A stretch of DNA of 64,000 nucleotides from Metabacillus idriensis (GTDB lineage: Bacteria; Bacillota; Bacilli; Bacillales; Bacillaceae): the NCBI RefSeq assembly GCF_009674765.1, contig NZ_WKKF01000002.1, positions 620,001 through 684,000 on the forward strand. The letters run 5' to 3'. A program made the translations under genes and the position numbers. The first letter of the stretch is position 1. Each line of letters starts with the position of its first letter. Shown here one piece after another: positions 55,858 through 64,000 of the stretch. The notes beneath the pieces are model-generated. The model was given only the letters and a program-made list of their open reading frames with translations. It did no database searches and had not been told where the DNA came from.

Positions 55858-56374
55858 ATTTTTTTCTTTTATAAACTATGATGAAAATAAGGATGAAAGT
55901 CACAGCAAAAACGATAACCCCCATTAATCTATTGGAATCAAGCTGATGCTCTAAATTCACTTGCTTTTCAGGTTCTTTTCCTGCACCGAGAACCCTTATG
56001 TCATCCCCTGCGTCTGTAACTAAAGCTGTTCGCTCGCATAACCCTGTCTCAAGGGTATTCTTTTCCCCGTATGCATAAATAAGATAAATTTGCCCTTCAA
56101 TAAAATCAAAACCGCAGCCTGCTGAATCTCTTTCTGTTTCAATTATTAGCTGTGATTGAGAAGGGCCTTTCCAAATTTGATTGACCTCTATTAACGCTTC
56201 TTTCTTGCTGTTTTCAATTATTTTTAACACTTTTCCTGAAAAAATGGCCGTTTTGTTTTCTAATTCAGATTGAACAGAAGACGGCTGTGCACAAGAGCAA
56301 GCATAGCCTTTTTCTTCATTTACAAAAAAGATGCCTGAAATAAACAATAAGCAAAGAATGATTTTCAATTTCAT
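55856..56374 (-). CDS. exported TIMP/netrin-like protein with C-terminal membrane anchor
   Basis: A 172-residue protein: signal peptide (about 1-25, cut near GYA-CSC), an NTR/TIMP-like domain starting CSCAQPSSVQSEL with 'KTAIFSGKVLKI' and 'IWKGPSQSQLIIET', further Cys in GCGFDF and LCERT, then a membrane helix (about 148-167) and KRKK tail. Bacterial TIMP-like proteins are known but uncharacterised; the mature N-terminal Cys of animal TIMPs blocks metalloproteases, and the C-x-C start here is similar. Not part of the B. subtilis order that I recall. Confidence 0.75.
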   Translation of the reverse strand: MKLKIILCLLFISGIFFVNEEKGYACSCAQPSSVQSELENKTAIFSGKVLKIIENSKKEALIEVNQIWKGPSQSQLIIETERDSAGCGFDFIEGQIYLIYAYGEKNTLETGLCERTALVTDAGDDIRVLGAGKEPEKQVNLEHQLDSNRLMGVIVFAVTFILIFIIVYKRKK

Positions 56375-56496
56375 CTATTTTCCCCCTTTAAACACCATAG
56401 TCGTTAAGAAGTAAGAATAGGTTACATTTTCCATAAAAAACATAGGACAAATATTGGGCATATAGTATTGATGTGTGAATTGAGAAGGGAGCTTGA

Positions 56497-57243
56497 ATGA
56501 TGAATTACTATCCATATCCATATCAGATGTATAATCAATTTCGTCTGTCATCAACAGATGAATTAAATGAGGGCTTGTATAAATGGGTGAAATTGACCTT
56601 TATAAACGGTACGGAAAAAGAGGCATTTGTATTCTACTTAGATAAACCATCTGGTGCGGTATTTATTTTGTCCTTTCCTGCACTAACGACAAGTCAGGTA
56701 AATGTGAATGATATCAAATCCTTCGAAGTGATGCCGAAACCTCCAAAAATGGAAGAAGAGGCTCCCCAAGAAGAAGAAGGACAAACTGAAGCTGAGGAGC
56801 AGGAGCAGCCGCAAGAAGAGGAGCAGGAGCAGCCGGAATCTCCACAGAATGGCGGGGGATCTCCACCTGAAGGCGGTCAAGAAAGTCCGTTCGGCCAAAT
56901 GCCTGGAATGGATCAAGGCGGAGGTATGCAGGGAGGCCTGGAAAGTCCGTTCGGCCAAATGCCGGGAATGGGTCAAGGCGGAGGTATGCAGGGAGGCCAG
57001 GGAAGCCCGTTCGGCCAAATGCCGGGAATGGATCAAGGAGGCATGCAGGGAGGCCAGGGAAGCCCATTCGGCCAAATGCCGGGAATGGACCAAGGAGGAG
57101 GCGTGCAGGGGGGCCAGGGAAGTCCGTTCGGCCAAATACCGGGAAGTAGTGATCAAAGCAGCATGCCGTTTGGCGGACAGAGATATCAACAATGGAATCA
57201 GCCGGTGTATTATAATCCTTACAGCAATTACTGGCAGAGCTAA
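56497..57243 (+). CDS. repeat protein with 20-residue Gly/Met/Gln-rich units
   Basis: A 248-residue protein in three parts: a Tyr-rich start and small globular domain (about 1-85; 'YKWVKLTFINGTEKEAFVFYLD'), an acidic Glu/Gln linker (about 86-122), and four and a half 20-residue repeats of the type SPFGQMPGMDQGGGMQGGQ (about 128-215), ending in a Tyr/Asn-rich tail. Low complexity and Tyr-rich ends recall spore coat proteins, which fits its neighbours only loosely. GGGAG precedes ATG 56497; ATG 56500 is possible. Confidence 0.8.
   Translation: MMNYYPYPYQMYNQFRLSSTDELNEGLYKWVKLTFINGTEKEAFVFYLDKPSGAVFILSFPALTTSQVNVNDIKSFEVMPKPPKMEEEAPQEEEGQTEAEEQEQPQEEEQEQPESPQNGGGSPPEGGQESPFGQMPGMDQGGGMQGGLESPFGQMPGMGQGGGMQGGQGSPFGQMPGMDQGGMQGGQGSPFGQMPGMDQGGGVQGGQGSPFGQIPGSSDQSSMPFGGQRYQQWNQPVYYNPYSNYWQS
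56881..57140 (+). repeat. in-gene 60-bp tandem repeats
   Basis: Repeats begin at about 56881, 56941, 57001, 57058 and 57118; the third is 57 bp, missing one glycine codon. All are multiples of three, so unit number can change without frameshift. Confidence 0.9.
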
Positions 57244-57258
57244 AAGAGGTTTATTCCA

Positions 57259-57298
57259 TAAAAAAGAGGAAAAGCAGACCGCTTTTCCTCTTTTTTAG
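57259..57298. terminator. bidirectional terminator
   Basis: AAAAAAGAGGAAAAGC pairs with GCTTTTCCTCTTTTTT between convergent genes. Confidence 0.92.
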
Positions 57299-57311
57299 GA
57301 GTAATATTTAT

Positions 57312-58307
57312 TTATTTTTCAAACAAACTTGTGCTGTGAAGCGGCTGAACTCTTGCTTTTGGATCCATATAAGCTTTCGCGTTGTTAACCGCGGTTGGAG
57401 CTTCTCCAAATCCGCTTGCGATCAGTTTTACTTTTCCTTCATAAGTGCAGATGTCTCCTGCAGCATATATTCCTTCTACGTTTGTTTCCATTTTGCTGTT
57501 AACGACAATCGAATTTTTTTCAATTTCAAGACCCCAGTTCTTGATTGGGCCAAGAGATGAGACGAATCCAAAGTTCACAATGACAGAATCCACATCGATG
57601 ACTTCTTTGCGGTCGCCTTTCACTTCTTCTAATACTACTTGCTCAATATTTTCTGTACCTGTTAATTCTTTTGGTACAAATGGTGTGAGAACTTGTACTT
57701 TTGAGTTATTCAAGTTTTCAACACTATGCTCATGAGCACGGAACTTATCTCGTCTGTGCACAAGTGTTACTTTCTCGGCAATTGGCTCAAGCATAAGCGC
57801 CCAGTCAACAGCAGAATCTCCGCCTCCGCAAATAAGAACTCTCTGTCCTGCAAACTGATTTAGATCATCAATGAAGTAATGAAGATTTGCTTTTTCAAAT
57901 GAAGCAGCTTCTTCAAGTTCAATTTTACGGGGCTGGAACGCACCATTTCCTGCAGTGATGATAATCGTTTTAGAATAATGGATTTCCTGATCTGTTGTTA
58001 ATTTGAAGACGCCATCAGCTTGTTTTTCAACTGTATCTACCGCTTGCTCTAAGCAGACAGTCGGCTCAAATTTAGCCATTTGTTCTTTTAGATTGTTAAC
58101 TAGCTCCTGTGCGCGCACTTTAGGAAATCCTGCAACATCATATATGTATTTTTCAGGATATAAGGCAGAAAGCTGTCCGCCTAGCTGAGGCAAGCTTTCG
58201 ATAATTTTAACTGAAGCCTGACGCATGCCGCCGTAAAAAGCTGTGAACAAACCAACAGGTCCGCCGCCAATAATTGTTATGTCGTATACTTTTGTGTCTT
58301 CCTTCAC
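57312..58307 (-). CDS. yumC: ferredoxin/flavodoxin--NADP+ reductase (YumC type)
   Basis: A 331-residue thioredoxin-reductase-like FNR: FAD loop GGGPVGLF (about 14-21), NADP loop [11 protein letters not shown] (about 159-169) but no CxxC, which separates it from thioredoxin reductase. It reduces ferredoxin or flavodoxin with NADPH. GTG 58307 start after GAGGGGA. A Fur-like box lies over its promoter region. Confidence 0.94.
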   Translation of the reverse strand: MKEDTKVYDITIIGGGPVGLFTAFYGGMRQASVKIIESLPQLGGQLSALYPEKYIYDVAGFPKVRAQELVNNLKEQMAKFEPTVCLEQAVDTVEKQADGVFKLTTDQEIHYSKTIIITAGNGAFQPRKIELEEAASFEKANLHYFIDDLNQFAGQRVLICGGGDSAVDWALMLEPIAEKVTLVHRRDKFRAHEHSVENLNNSKVQVLTPFVPKELTGTENIEQVVLEEVKGDRKEVIDVDSVIVNFGFVSSLGPIKNWGLEIEKNSIVVNSKMETNVEGIYAAGDICTYEGKVKLIASGFGEAPTAVNNAKAYMDPKARVQPLHSTSLFEK

Positions 58308-58328
58308 AAATATCCCCTCGCTTGTAAT

Positions 58329-58343
58329 TGATAATAATTCTTA
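58329..58343. promoter_or_regulatory. candidate Fur box upstream of yumC
   Basis: TGATAATAATTCTTA matches the 7-1-7 Fur model TGATAAT-N-ATTATCA at 12 of 14. On the minus strand TATAAT stands directly before it, so binding would cover the start of yumC transcription. Confidence 0.45.
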
Positions 58344-58578
58344 ATTATAACATATCATACCTCTTTAACATTTTCACCTGGTGACCTGAGTAAAGAGATG
58401 TGCCTTGTATAAGAATATGATTATTATAGAGAATGTTTTTATTTTTGTAAAATTCTTAACGTTTCTAATCCTTCAATTTGGTCTTGAAAAATAAATCGCA
58501 GATGCTATTATGTAATATAGGCATTATTTATATTCTATGTTACTACTTACAAAGTTTTCGGTATTATTTTGAAAAGTT

Positions 58579-58596
58579 AAGTGAACATTTTCACAT
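58579..58596. promoter_or_regulatory. candidate Rex box upstream of yumB
   Basis: AAGTGAACATTTTCACAT contains GTGAA-N4-TTCAC and matches TTGTGAA-N4-TTCACAA at 11 of 14. A half-site TTGTGAA follows at about 58624. Rex represses NADH-consuming genes when NADH is low; yumB is an NADH dehydrogenase. Confidence 0.5.
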
Positions 58597-58707
58597 ACTT
58601 TTTTAGGCAAAACAAAATAAAATGTTGTGAAGCAGCGGAAGATAATCAGTATAGAATTTATTTCATTCTTTACAACAAATTCAGAAAAAAAGGTGGATGT
58701 GATTCGG

Positions 58708-59922
58708 TTGAGAAAGCCCAAAATAGTAGTTTTAGGTGCAGGTTACGGCGGATTAATGGCAGTTACACGTCTTCAAAAAATGATCGGTGTGAACGAAGCA
58801 GATCTTACATTGGTAAACAAAAATGATTATCACTATGAAACAACATGGCTGCACGAGGCATCAGCTGGTACTTTGCATCATGATAAAGCAAGATACCAAG
58901 TGAAAGATGTTATTGATAACAGCCGTGTGAAATTTGTGAAAGAAACAGTTGTTTCGATTAAGAAAGATGAAAAGAAAATTGTTCTTGCAAATGGCGAGCT
59001 TGAGTATGACTACCTTGTGATTTCTCTTGGATCTCATCCAGAAACATTTGGAATCAAAGGCTTGAAAGAGTACGCTTTCGGTATTACTAACATCAATGCT
59101 GCGCGCCAATTGCGCGAGCATATCGAATATCAATTTGCTACTTACAACACAGAAGAAGTAAAACGCGACCAGCGTCTTGCAATCGTTGTGGGCGGAGCTG
59201 GCTTCACTGGCATCGAGTTCCTGGGAGAGCTTGCTAACCGTGTTCCTGAGCTTTGCCGCGAGTACGATGTTGATCATAAGAAAGTACGCATTATCTGTGT
59301 AGAAGCTGCTCCAACAGCTCTTCCTGGATTTGATCCAGAGCTTGTAGAATACGCTGTTAACCACTTAGAGCGTAAAGGTGTAGAATTCAAGATCGGAACT
59401 GCGATCAAAGAATGTGTAGAAGATGGTATTATTGTTGCTAAAGACGACGTAATGGAAGAAATCAAAGCTGATACAGTTGTTTGGGCAGCAGGTGTGCGCG
59501 GAAACAGCATCGTTGAAGAAGCTGGTTTTGAAAATATGCGCGGACGTGTAAAAGTTGATTCTTACCTAAGAGCTCCTAACCATGAAGATGTATTCATTAT
59601 TGGCGACTGTTCTCTAGTGATCAACGAAGAAATCAACCGTCCATATCCTCCAACGGCTCAAATTGCGATGCAGCAAGGTATTACAGCTGCTAAAAACATT
59701 GCTGTTGCCGTTCGTGACCAAGGTGAAATGGAAGAATTCAAACCAGACATCAAAGGTACAGTTGCTTCACTTGGCGAAGATGATGCTGTAGGTATGGTAT
59801 TTGGCAAGAAAGTAATGGGAACAAAAGCTTCATTCATGAAGAAAATGATTGATAACCGTGCTCTCTTAATGGTTGGCGGAGCTGGATTAGTCGTTAAAAA
59901 AGGGAAATTTAAATTTTTCTAA
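58708..59922 (+). CDS. yumB: type II NADH dehydrogenase-like protein YumB
   Basis: A 404-residue NDH-2: FAD loop GAGYGGL (about 9-15), NADH loop [16 protein letters not shown] (about 160-175), second FAD motif IIGDCSLV and a C-terminal amphipathic region that anchors the enzyme to the membrane. It passes electrons from NADH to quinone without pumping. TTG 58708 gives the family N-terminus ([10 protein letters not shown]); AGGTGG lies 11 bases ahead. Confidence 0.93.
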   Translation: MRKPKIVVLGAGYGGLMAVTRLQKMIGVNEADLTLVNKNDYHYETTWLHEASAGTLHHDKARYQVKDVIDNSRVKFVKETVVSIKKDEKKIVLANGELEYDYLVISLGSHPETFGIKGLKEYAFGITNINAARQLREHIEYQFATYNTEEVKRDQRLAIVVGGAGFTGIEFLGELANRVPELCREYDVDHKKVRIICVEAAPTALPGFDPELVEYAVNHLERKGVEFKIGTAIKECVEDGIIVAKDDVMEEIKADTVVWAAGVRGNSIVEEAGFENMRGRVKVDSYLRAPNHEDVFIIGDCSLVINEEINRPYPPTAQIAMQQGITAAKNIAVAVRDQGEMEEFKPDIKGTVASLGEDDAVGMVFGKKVMGTKASFMKKMIDNRALLMVGGAGLVVKKGKFKFF

Positions 59923-59937
59923 GAAGTAGAGTAAAAT

Positions 59938-59971
59938 AAAAGACAGAAGCCTTGTGCTTTTGTCTTTTTTT
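59938..59971 (+). terminator. terminator of yumB
   Basis: AAAAGACAGAAGC pairs with GCTTTTGTCTTTT; the T-run leads straight into the composite repeat. Confidence 0.88.
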
Positions 59972-60410
59972 ATAGTGTCAGAATTCATATTTGTTATGCT
60001 TCATAGTAATTGGAAACGGCCCGCAAAACCGAATAACGGTATTAGAGGGTAAGGAAACGCGGGAATCGTACCCCGTAAAACCGAATAACGGTATTGGAAG
60101 GTAAGGAAACGGCTGAATCGTACCCCGCAAAACCGAATAACGGTATTGGAGGGTAAGGAAACGCTCGAATCATACCCTGCAAAACCGAATAACGGTATTG
60201 GAGGGTAAGGAAGCGCTCGAATCATACCCTGCAAAACCGAGTAATGGTATTGGATGGTAAGGAAGCGCGGGAATCGTACCCTGCTAAACCGAATAACGGT
60301 ATTGGAGGGTAAGAATGTCACGGATAACCTCTCCAAAAAATGAAAGCAGAGAATACCTCCCGTTTCCCGCTCCAGTAGCAGCGATCAAAGATTCCTAAAC
60401 CTGTTAACAC
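59971..60410. repeat. composite repeat, copy 2, with tandem array B (six 52-bp units)
   Basis: Left end TATAGTGTCAGAATTCATAT corresponds to that at 35227. Units start at 60024, 60076, 60128, 60180, 60232 and 60284, all exactly 52 apart. Right end ATAACCTCTCCAAAAAATGA also recurs, followed by a TCCCGTTTCCCGCT block present in copy 1. Confidence 0.95.
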
Positions 60411-60412
60411 AT

Positions 60413-60490
60413 AAAAAGGCGGGACCAGGACTTTTCCGTCGGATACTTATCTGCCTATCGGATTTGACCAAGGCGCTTGCGCTTTTCTTG
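60413..60490. repeat. dispersed palindromic element, copy 8 (right half)
   Basis: AAAAGGCGGGACCAGGACTT to AAGGCGCTTGCGCTTTTCTT. The same right half follows the composite repeat at 35574. Confidence 0.85.
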
Positions 60491-60535
60491 TTGGGAAATT
60501 GAATGAAATATAAAAAGTAAAAAGGGGAGATTAAA

Positions 60536-61018
60536 GTGGCAAATAAACGGGGGAATGTATGGATTGCTGTTTCTGGTGTAGTAGAAAACGAAAACGGGGA
60601 CTGGCTTGTCGTAAAAAAGAAATACGGCGGATTGAAAGGGAAGTGGTCTTTTCCTGCAGGATTTGTGAATGAGGGGGAAACGGTGGATGAAGCGATTGTT
60701 CGGGAAATTCATGAGGAAACCGGAATAGAAGCAGAAGTTCAAGGCGTCATTGGGATTCGGTCAGGCGTCATTCAAAATACGATCAGTGATAATATGATTA
60801 TTTTTAAATTAAAGGCGAATTCTTCTACAGTTATTGTACAGGAAGATGAACTGTTTGAAGCTGCTTTTTTTCCGCCGCAAATTCTTAAGGGAGACGAGAA
60901 TGCATCGCTTCTGCTTCAGTCATTTGCAGAAGAAGCATTTGAGAAAATGCTTTATAAAATTGAAGGCCTGAACCCTGGCGATCAGTTTGGATACACTTCA
61001 TATCGTATATTTTTATAA
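60536..61018 (+). CDS. Nudix hydrolase
   Basis: A 160-residue Nudix protein with the full box GX5EX7REUXEEXGU: GFVNEGETVDEAIVREIHEE (about 41-60) then TGIE. It hydrolyses a nucleoside diphosphate derivative, unknown which. GTG 60536 start with AAGGGGAG eight bases ahead. Confidence 0.93.
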   Translation: MANKRGNVWIAVSGVVENENGDWLVVKKKYGGLKGKWSFPAGFVNEGETVDEAIVREIHEETGIEAEVQGVIGIRSGVIQNTISDNMIIFKLKANSSTVIVQEDELFEAAFFPPQILKGDENASLLLQSFAEEAFEKMLYKIEGLNPGDQFGYTSYRIFL

Positions 61019-61181
61019 TTTTCAAAATAATAAGAAAAATTGAGAAAAAAGAAGGATGAGCTTGATGTATTCGCTTACATCAACAATCCCGTGAGATTTT
61101 CTCCCTTTATCCTTTACAAAGAACCTGATATAGTATCTTCAATATCTAAAAAGAGATACTTGACAAAGGGGAGAATAGATG

Positions 61182-61307
61182 ATGAATACATCTGCTATCG
61201 ATAAGAAAGAATGTCCATATTGTTCAGGTAAAGGTTATTTTCAATTGCTTCTTGGCGGTTCAGAGACGTGCGATTGCTGCAACGGAACTGGAAAGAAGTC
61301 TTCATAA
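61182..61307 (+). CDS. yuiA: YuiA-like small zinc-finger protein (41 residues)
   Basis: Two DnaJ-type CxxCxGxG motifs: CPYCSGKG and CDCCNGTG, which together bind one zinc as in the DnaJ central domain. AAAGGGGAG lies upstream; ATG 61179 or 61182. Position before yuiB matches B. subtilis yuiA. Function unknown. Confidence 0.85.
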   Translation: MNTSAIDKKECPYCSGKGYFQLLLGGSETCDCCNGTGKKSS

Positions 61308-61327
61308 AACGTTCAATGTTTTTCCGA

Positions 61328-61356
61328 TTGACTGAATATCGCTTGTTCAGTACACT
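61328..61356 (+). promoter_or_regulatory. candidate sigma-A promoter of yuiB
   Basis: TTGACT, 17 bases, TACACT. A 7-bp stem AGTACAC/GTGTACT overlaps the -10 and ends at the yuiB ribosome binding site. Confidence 0.6.
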
Positions 61357-61382
61357 TAAATAGGTGTACTGGAGGCGATAAC

Positions 61383-61700
61383 TTGTTTTTACCTGTATTG
61401 ATGATTTCGATGCTTTTATTCTTTGTTTTATTTTTTGGAATCGGTTTCTTGCTGAATATGCTGCTACGCATGTCTTGGATCATGGCTATTATCTATCCGA
61501 TTGTCTGTATATTGATTGTAGATAATGTGAGATTCACCGAGTACTTTACCTCACCTGGATCCTCTTTTTCATCCCTTGGAGAGCGTATTCTGTCTTTGGC
61601 TTTGGCAGATATTCTAATTCTTGTGTGCGGTTTTATCGGTGCAGTTGTGTCTGGAATTGTTATTAACATGCTCCGCAAAAGAGGATATCAAATGTTTTAA
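61383..61700 (+). CDS. yuiB: membrane protein YuiB
   Basis: A 105-residue protein with three hydrophobic segments (about 4-27, 30-47 and 75-97), so a small integral membrane protein. TTG 61383 start behind GGAGG. Synteny and length match B. subtilis YuiB; function unknown. Confidence 0.88.
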   Translation: MFLPVLMISMLLFFVLFFGIGFLLNMLLRMSWIMAIIYPIVCILIVDNVRFTEYFTSPGSSFSSLGERILSLALADILILVCGFIGAVVSGIVINMLRKRGYQMF

Positions 61701-61704
61701 AATG

Positions 61705-61738
61705 TGATCTGTACATCGTGTGCAGGTCTTTTTATTTT
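61705..61738 (+). terminator. terminator of yuiB
   Basis: GATCTG-ACA pairs with TGT-CAGGTC, then T-rich tail. Confidence 0.75.
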
Positions 61739-61840
61739 TGGTAAAACTAAACTTGTAAAATATGGATTCCTTTCTATCCTGAATATTTCGTTTGCCATTT
61801 GGAAACGATTATGGATGTGAGAGGAGTGAACACATCGTAA

Positions 61841-62539
61841 ATGGATAGGACGAAAACCTGGTCAAGGCGTCTATTAATGACACTATTATTACTAGTGGCG
61901 CTCGGTACCACTTTAAAAGCTTTTTCAGGTGCAGAGGCAAAGGATCTGCCTGTTTTTAATGGGTGGAGCAAGGGCATATTGGAAAGTGAAGGGCATCCTT
62001 ATAAGCTGACGGGACTCATCCCTAAATCTCTGCACAGTGAAAAAACGGTCGCAGCCGCGATTTCTTCAAGCGGAAGCTCATTAGATCAAATATCGCTTGA
62101 AAATGAAATTGACTGGTCACAATACCCTAAGCAAGAAGTAACAGCAACAGGATATACAGCTGGCTATGAATCAACAGGCAAAAAACCTGAACATCCGGAA
62201 TATGGCATTACGTATTCTGGAGTAAAAGTGAAAAGAGATTTGTATTCAACCATAGCAGCTGATTTAAGTGTGTTTCCGGTAGGAACCATTCTGTTTATTC
62301 CAGGTTACGGCTTTGGTGTTGTAGCAGACAAGGGCGGTGCGATAAAGGGGAATGAACTGGATCTTTATTACGATACTGTTGAAGAAGTCTTTCAATTTTG
62401 GGGCAAAAAAACGTTAGACATATATATCGTCCAAAAAGGCAACGGACGGTTAACTGAAAAAGAACTGGCGAAATTGAATGAAAATAAGTCGATGCAGGCA
62501 TTTCGTCAAAAATACATGAAACCCAAAACGAAAAGTTAA
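61841..62539 (+). CDS. yuiC: 3D-domain cell-wall protein YuiC
   Basis: A 232-residue exported protein: N-terminal membrane helix or signal (about 11-28), then a 3D domain (named for three Asp) from '[14 protein letters not shown]' (about 101) with '[25 protein letters not shown]' and '[24 protein letters not shown]'. The fold is that of MltA-type lytic transglycosylases; B. subtilis YuiC cuts peptidoglycan. GAGGAG is 16 bases from the ATG, unusually far. Confidence 0.92.
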   Translation: MDRTKTWSRRLLMTLLLLVALGTTLKAFSGAEAKDLPVFNGWSKGILESEGHPYKLTGLIPKSLHSEKTVAAAISSSGSSLDQISLENEIDWSQYPKQEVTATGYTAGYESTGKKPEHPEYGITYSGVKVKRDLYSTIAADLSVFPVGTILFIPGYGFGVVADKGGAIKGNELDLYYDTVEEVFQFWGKKTLDIYIVQKGNGRLTEKELAKLNENKSMQAFRQKYMKPKTKS

Positions 62540-62675
62540 TGATGGATGGCGGGATTGATGAAAACCGCTTTAGGTCTGGTACATTTTTGCTGAACAATTC
62601 GAGTGTTTTTTCTAGATTAGTCCAATGACTTGGAATTAATCTCAAAAGTATCGGGATGCGGTATTCTCAGTCACG

Positions 62676-62708
62676 GAAAAAGCCCAGGTTTTTAACCTGA
62701 GCTTTTTC
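62676..62708. terminator. bidirectional terminator
   Basis: AAAAAGC-CAGGTT pairs with AACCTG-GCTTTTT between convergent yuiC and the BtuF-like gene. Confidence 0.85.
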
Positions 62709-63523
62709 TATGTAGTAGAAGTTAGGGAATCTTTCTCTTCAGGCTGCGGAAAGTGGTCCGGATGAAGGATGGCTGCAAGTTTCGCAAGTCCATTTAAGAG
62801 CCTTGGTGATGGTCTGCAATAAAGCTGTTCCTCAAGCAGATGAATGCGATTCTCTCTGACGGCAGCAAGGTTTTCTGCCGATTCACGCTTTAAAACATGC
62901 TGGACTTTCATCCTGCTTTGCTTAACGCCGACCCAAGCAAGACAAATATGATCAGGATTCCTGCGGATAATGTCATCCCAGCTGGTTTGGACACTCGCAA
63001 GCTCAACATCACGGAAACTATTGCGCCCTCCTGCCAGTTCACACATTTCAGTCAGCCAATTTACTTGACCAGGTGTGAAAATGGGATTAGGCCACCATTC
63101 AAAATAAACATCAGGATAATGATCAAGCTTTGAGGATTTTTCTTTATAATCATTTAAAATTTGATGATAACGCGAAACAACTGCGGCAGCTTCTTTTTCC
63201 TTGCCTGCAGCAATGCCTACAGCCATTAAATCATTTCCTATATCCTCGAAAGACTGAGGGTTTAATACAAGGTGAGGAATCTTTCTTTTTATAAGTTCGT
63301 CCACGTTTTTTTCCATACCAGGCACACTCAATGAAGCGAGAACAAGGTCAGGCTCCAATTGTTCAACCAGATCCATATTAATGGACAGGTCAGGTCCAAG
63401 GCGCGGCAGATCATTCACTTGCTCAGGCCAGTCAGAATAATCATCAACTGCAATCAGATCGTCAGTCAGACCTAAATAGGCGGCAAGCTCTGTATTGCTT
63501 GGGCAAATAGATATTAGCCGCAA
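62708..63523 (-). CDS. BtuF-like substrate-binding-fold protein without signal peptide
   Basis: A 271-residue protein of the cobalamin/siderophore-binding family: 'RLISICPSNTELAAYLGL' at the start, 'DLVEQLEPDLVLASLSV' and 'YCRPSPRLLNGLAKLAAILHP' at the end. BtuF proteins are exported, but this one begins directly with the mature domain and has no permease or ATPase gene nearby, so a cytoplasmic role is likely. TTG 63523 start; its GGAGG overlaps the yuiD end. Confidence 0.85.
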   Translation of the reverse strand: MRLISICPSNTELAAYLGLTDDLIAVDDYSDWPEQVNDLPRLGPDLSINMDLVEQLEPDLVLASLSVPGMEKNVDELIKRKIPHLVLNPQSFEDIGNDLMAVGIAAGKEKEAAAVVSRYHQILNDYKEKSSKLDHYPDVYFEWWPNPIFTPGQVNWLTEMCELAGGRNSFRDVELASVQTSWDDIIRRNPDHICLAWVGVKQSRMKVQHVLKRESAENLAAVRENRIHLLEEQLYCRPSPRLLNGLAKLAAILHPDHFPQPEEKDSLTSTT

Positions 63524-63536
63524 AATAATTCCTCCT

Positions 63537-64000
63537 TTACAATATGAATAGGTAGTGCAGAAACAGCGCTAATAAGATTCCAGTCAGGCCCCCGAAGAAT
63601 ACTTCAATAGGCTGATGCCCGAGAAGTTCTTTCAATTTCTTCTGCTTTTCTTCTTCTTCCTGCTGTGGCCATGATTTTGCCTCGCCTACAAATGTATTAA
63701 AATCAGTTACGAGTTTATTAAGAACTGTGGCCTGCTCTCCGGCATGTCTTCTTACTCCCGTAGCATCAAACATGGTGATGATGGCAAAAACGGCTGAAAC
63801 CGCAAAGAGGGAAGAAGCAAGCCCATTATCAAGAGCGACTCCCGTTGCAAGTGCCGTGACAGCAGCAGAATGGGAACTTGGCATCCCCCCTGTGCTAAAA
63901 ATAAGGGACCAGTCAATTTTACGGGTCGCAATATACGTAATCGGGACTTTTACAAATTGCGCAAAGAAAATGGCTGCAAGGGAAGCTAATAGCGGGAAAT
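63537..64000 (-). CDS. yuiD: divergent PAP2-like membrane protein YuiD, 3' part
   Basis: The frame stays open to the window edge, giving 154 residues; the start lies outside. The visible part begins FPLLASLAAIFFAQFVKVPI and contains FSTGGMPSSHSA (about 36-47), 'FDATGVRRHAGEQA' and 'LLGHQPIEVFFGGLTGI', all typical of the acid-phosphatase/DUF212 family. An annotation starting at the internal Met of MPSSHS would be wrong. It ends 13 bases before the BtuF-like start, so the two are probably cotranscribed. Confidence 0.93.
   Translation of the reverse strand, partial: FPLLASLAAIFFAQFVKVPITYIATRKIDWSLIFSTGGMPSSHSAAVTALATGVALDNGLASSLFAVSAVFAIITMFDATGVRRHAGEQATVLNKLVTDFNTFVGEAKSWPQQEEEEKQKKLKELLGHQPIEVFFGGLTGILLALFLHYLFIL

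Noticed and set aside
56683-57192. 169-codon minus-strand ORF with HSRHLAERASLA repeats
   Set aside because: Antisense shadow of the 60-bp repeats in the plus-strand gene, which has the ribosome binding site.
60001-60336. 111-codon minus-strand ORF
   Set aside because: Same repeat translation as in the 35-kb array; no start signal.

Overview
The window is chromosomal DNA of a low-GC, endospore-forming Bacillaceae bacterium. This is inferred from Bacillus-type ribosome binding sites, frequent TTG/GTG starts, sigma-A promoters, T-box-free but S-box and L-box leaders, and spore genes (CotF-like coat proteins, YunB, YutC, YutH, LytH). Gene order follows, from memory, the Bacillus subtilis yusU-to-yuiD segment almost throughout. 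I cannot name the species; Bacillus or Metabacillus-like is a guess. No rRNA, tRNA, CRISPR, phage or transposase gene was seen.

Layout: (1) 1-5.1 kb: end of a FhuF-like reductase, yusU, an acetyltransferase, a class I glutamine amidotransferase, two coat-F-like genes, proline dehydrogenase fadM, a 52-bp tandem repeat array and tiny yuzL. (2) 5.2-11 kb: fatty-acid beta-oxidation operon fadN-fadA-fadE behind a FadR operator, split by a dispersed repeat. (3) 11-13.5 kb: yusI, gcvH, yusG, yusF, yusE, yusD. (4) 13.5-18.1 kb: two SAM (S-box) riboswitch units, metY and metNPQ. (5) 18.2-24.4 kb: yurZ, an unlisted small gene with an ATT start, and the iron-sulfur operon sufCDSUB. (6) 24.7-29.3 kb: yunF-E-D-C-B. 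(7) 29.3-33 kb: lysine riboswitch plus NhaC-type transporter, then an NSS transporter with its 34-residue partner. (8) 33-42.4 kb: lytH, lipA, yutC-H, a 2-hydroxyacid dehydrogenase. (9) 42.6-45.9 kb: hom-thrC-thrB. (10) 46-59.9 kb: yuxL, nfu, yuzD, a lipase, yutJ, yuzB, a frameshifted DUF2225 gene, nupG, dapF, yutM, a TIMP-like exported protein, a repeat protein, yumC and yumB. (11) 60-64 kb: Nudix hydrolase, yuiA, yuiB, yuiC, a BtuF-like protein and the 3' part of yuiD.

Metabolically the genes are housekeeping: sulfur supply (metY, metNPQ, suf, nfu, yutM, lipA, gcvH), aspartate-family amino acids (hom, thrB, thrC, dapF, lysine transport), respiration (yumB, yutJ, yumC) and sporulation.

The unexplained structure is in the intergenic DNA. 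Three tandem arrays have an exact 52-bp period (five helical turns), each unit carrying an imperfect dyad; two of these arrays belong to a composite element that starts directly after a terminator T-run. A second family of about 150-bp palindromic elements occurs at eight loci (about a dozen partial or complete units), with inverted ends and a central hairpin whose arms differ between copies but mostly remain complementary; five loci end at, or inside, the stop-codon region of a minus-strand gene. These are the best candidates for something undescribed.
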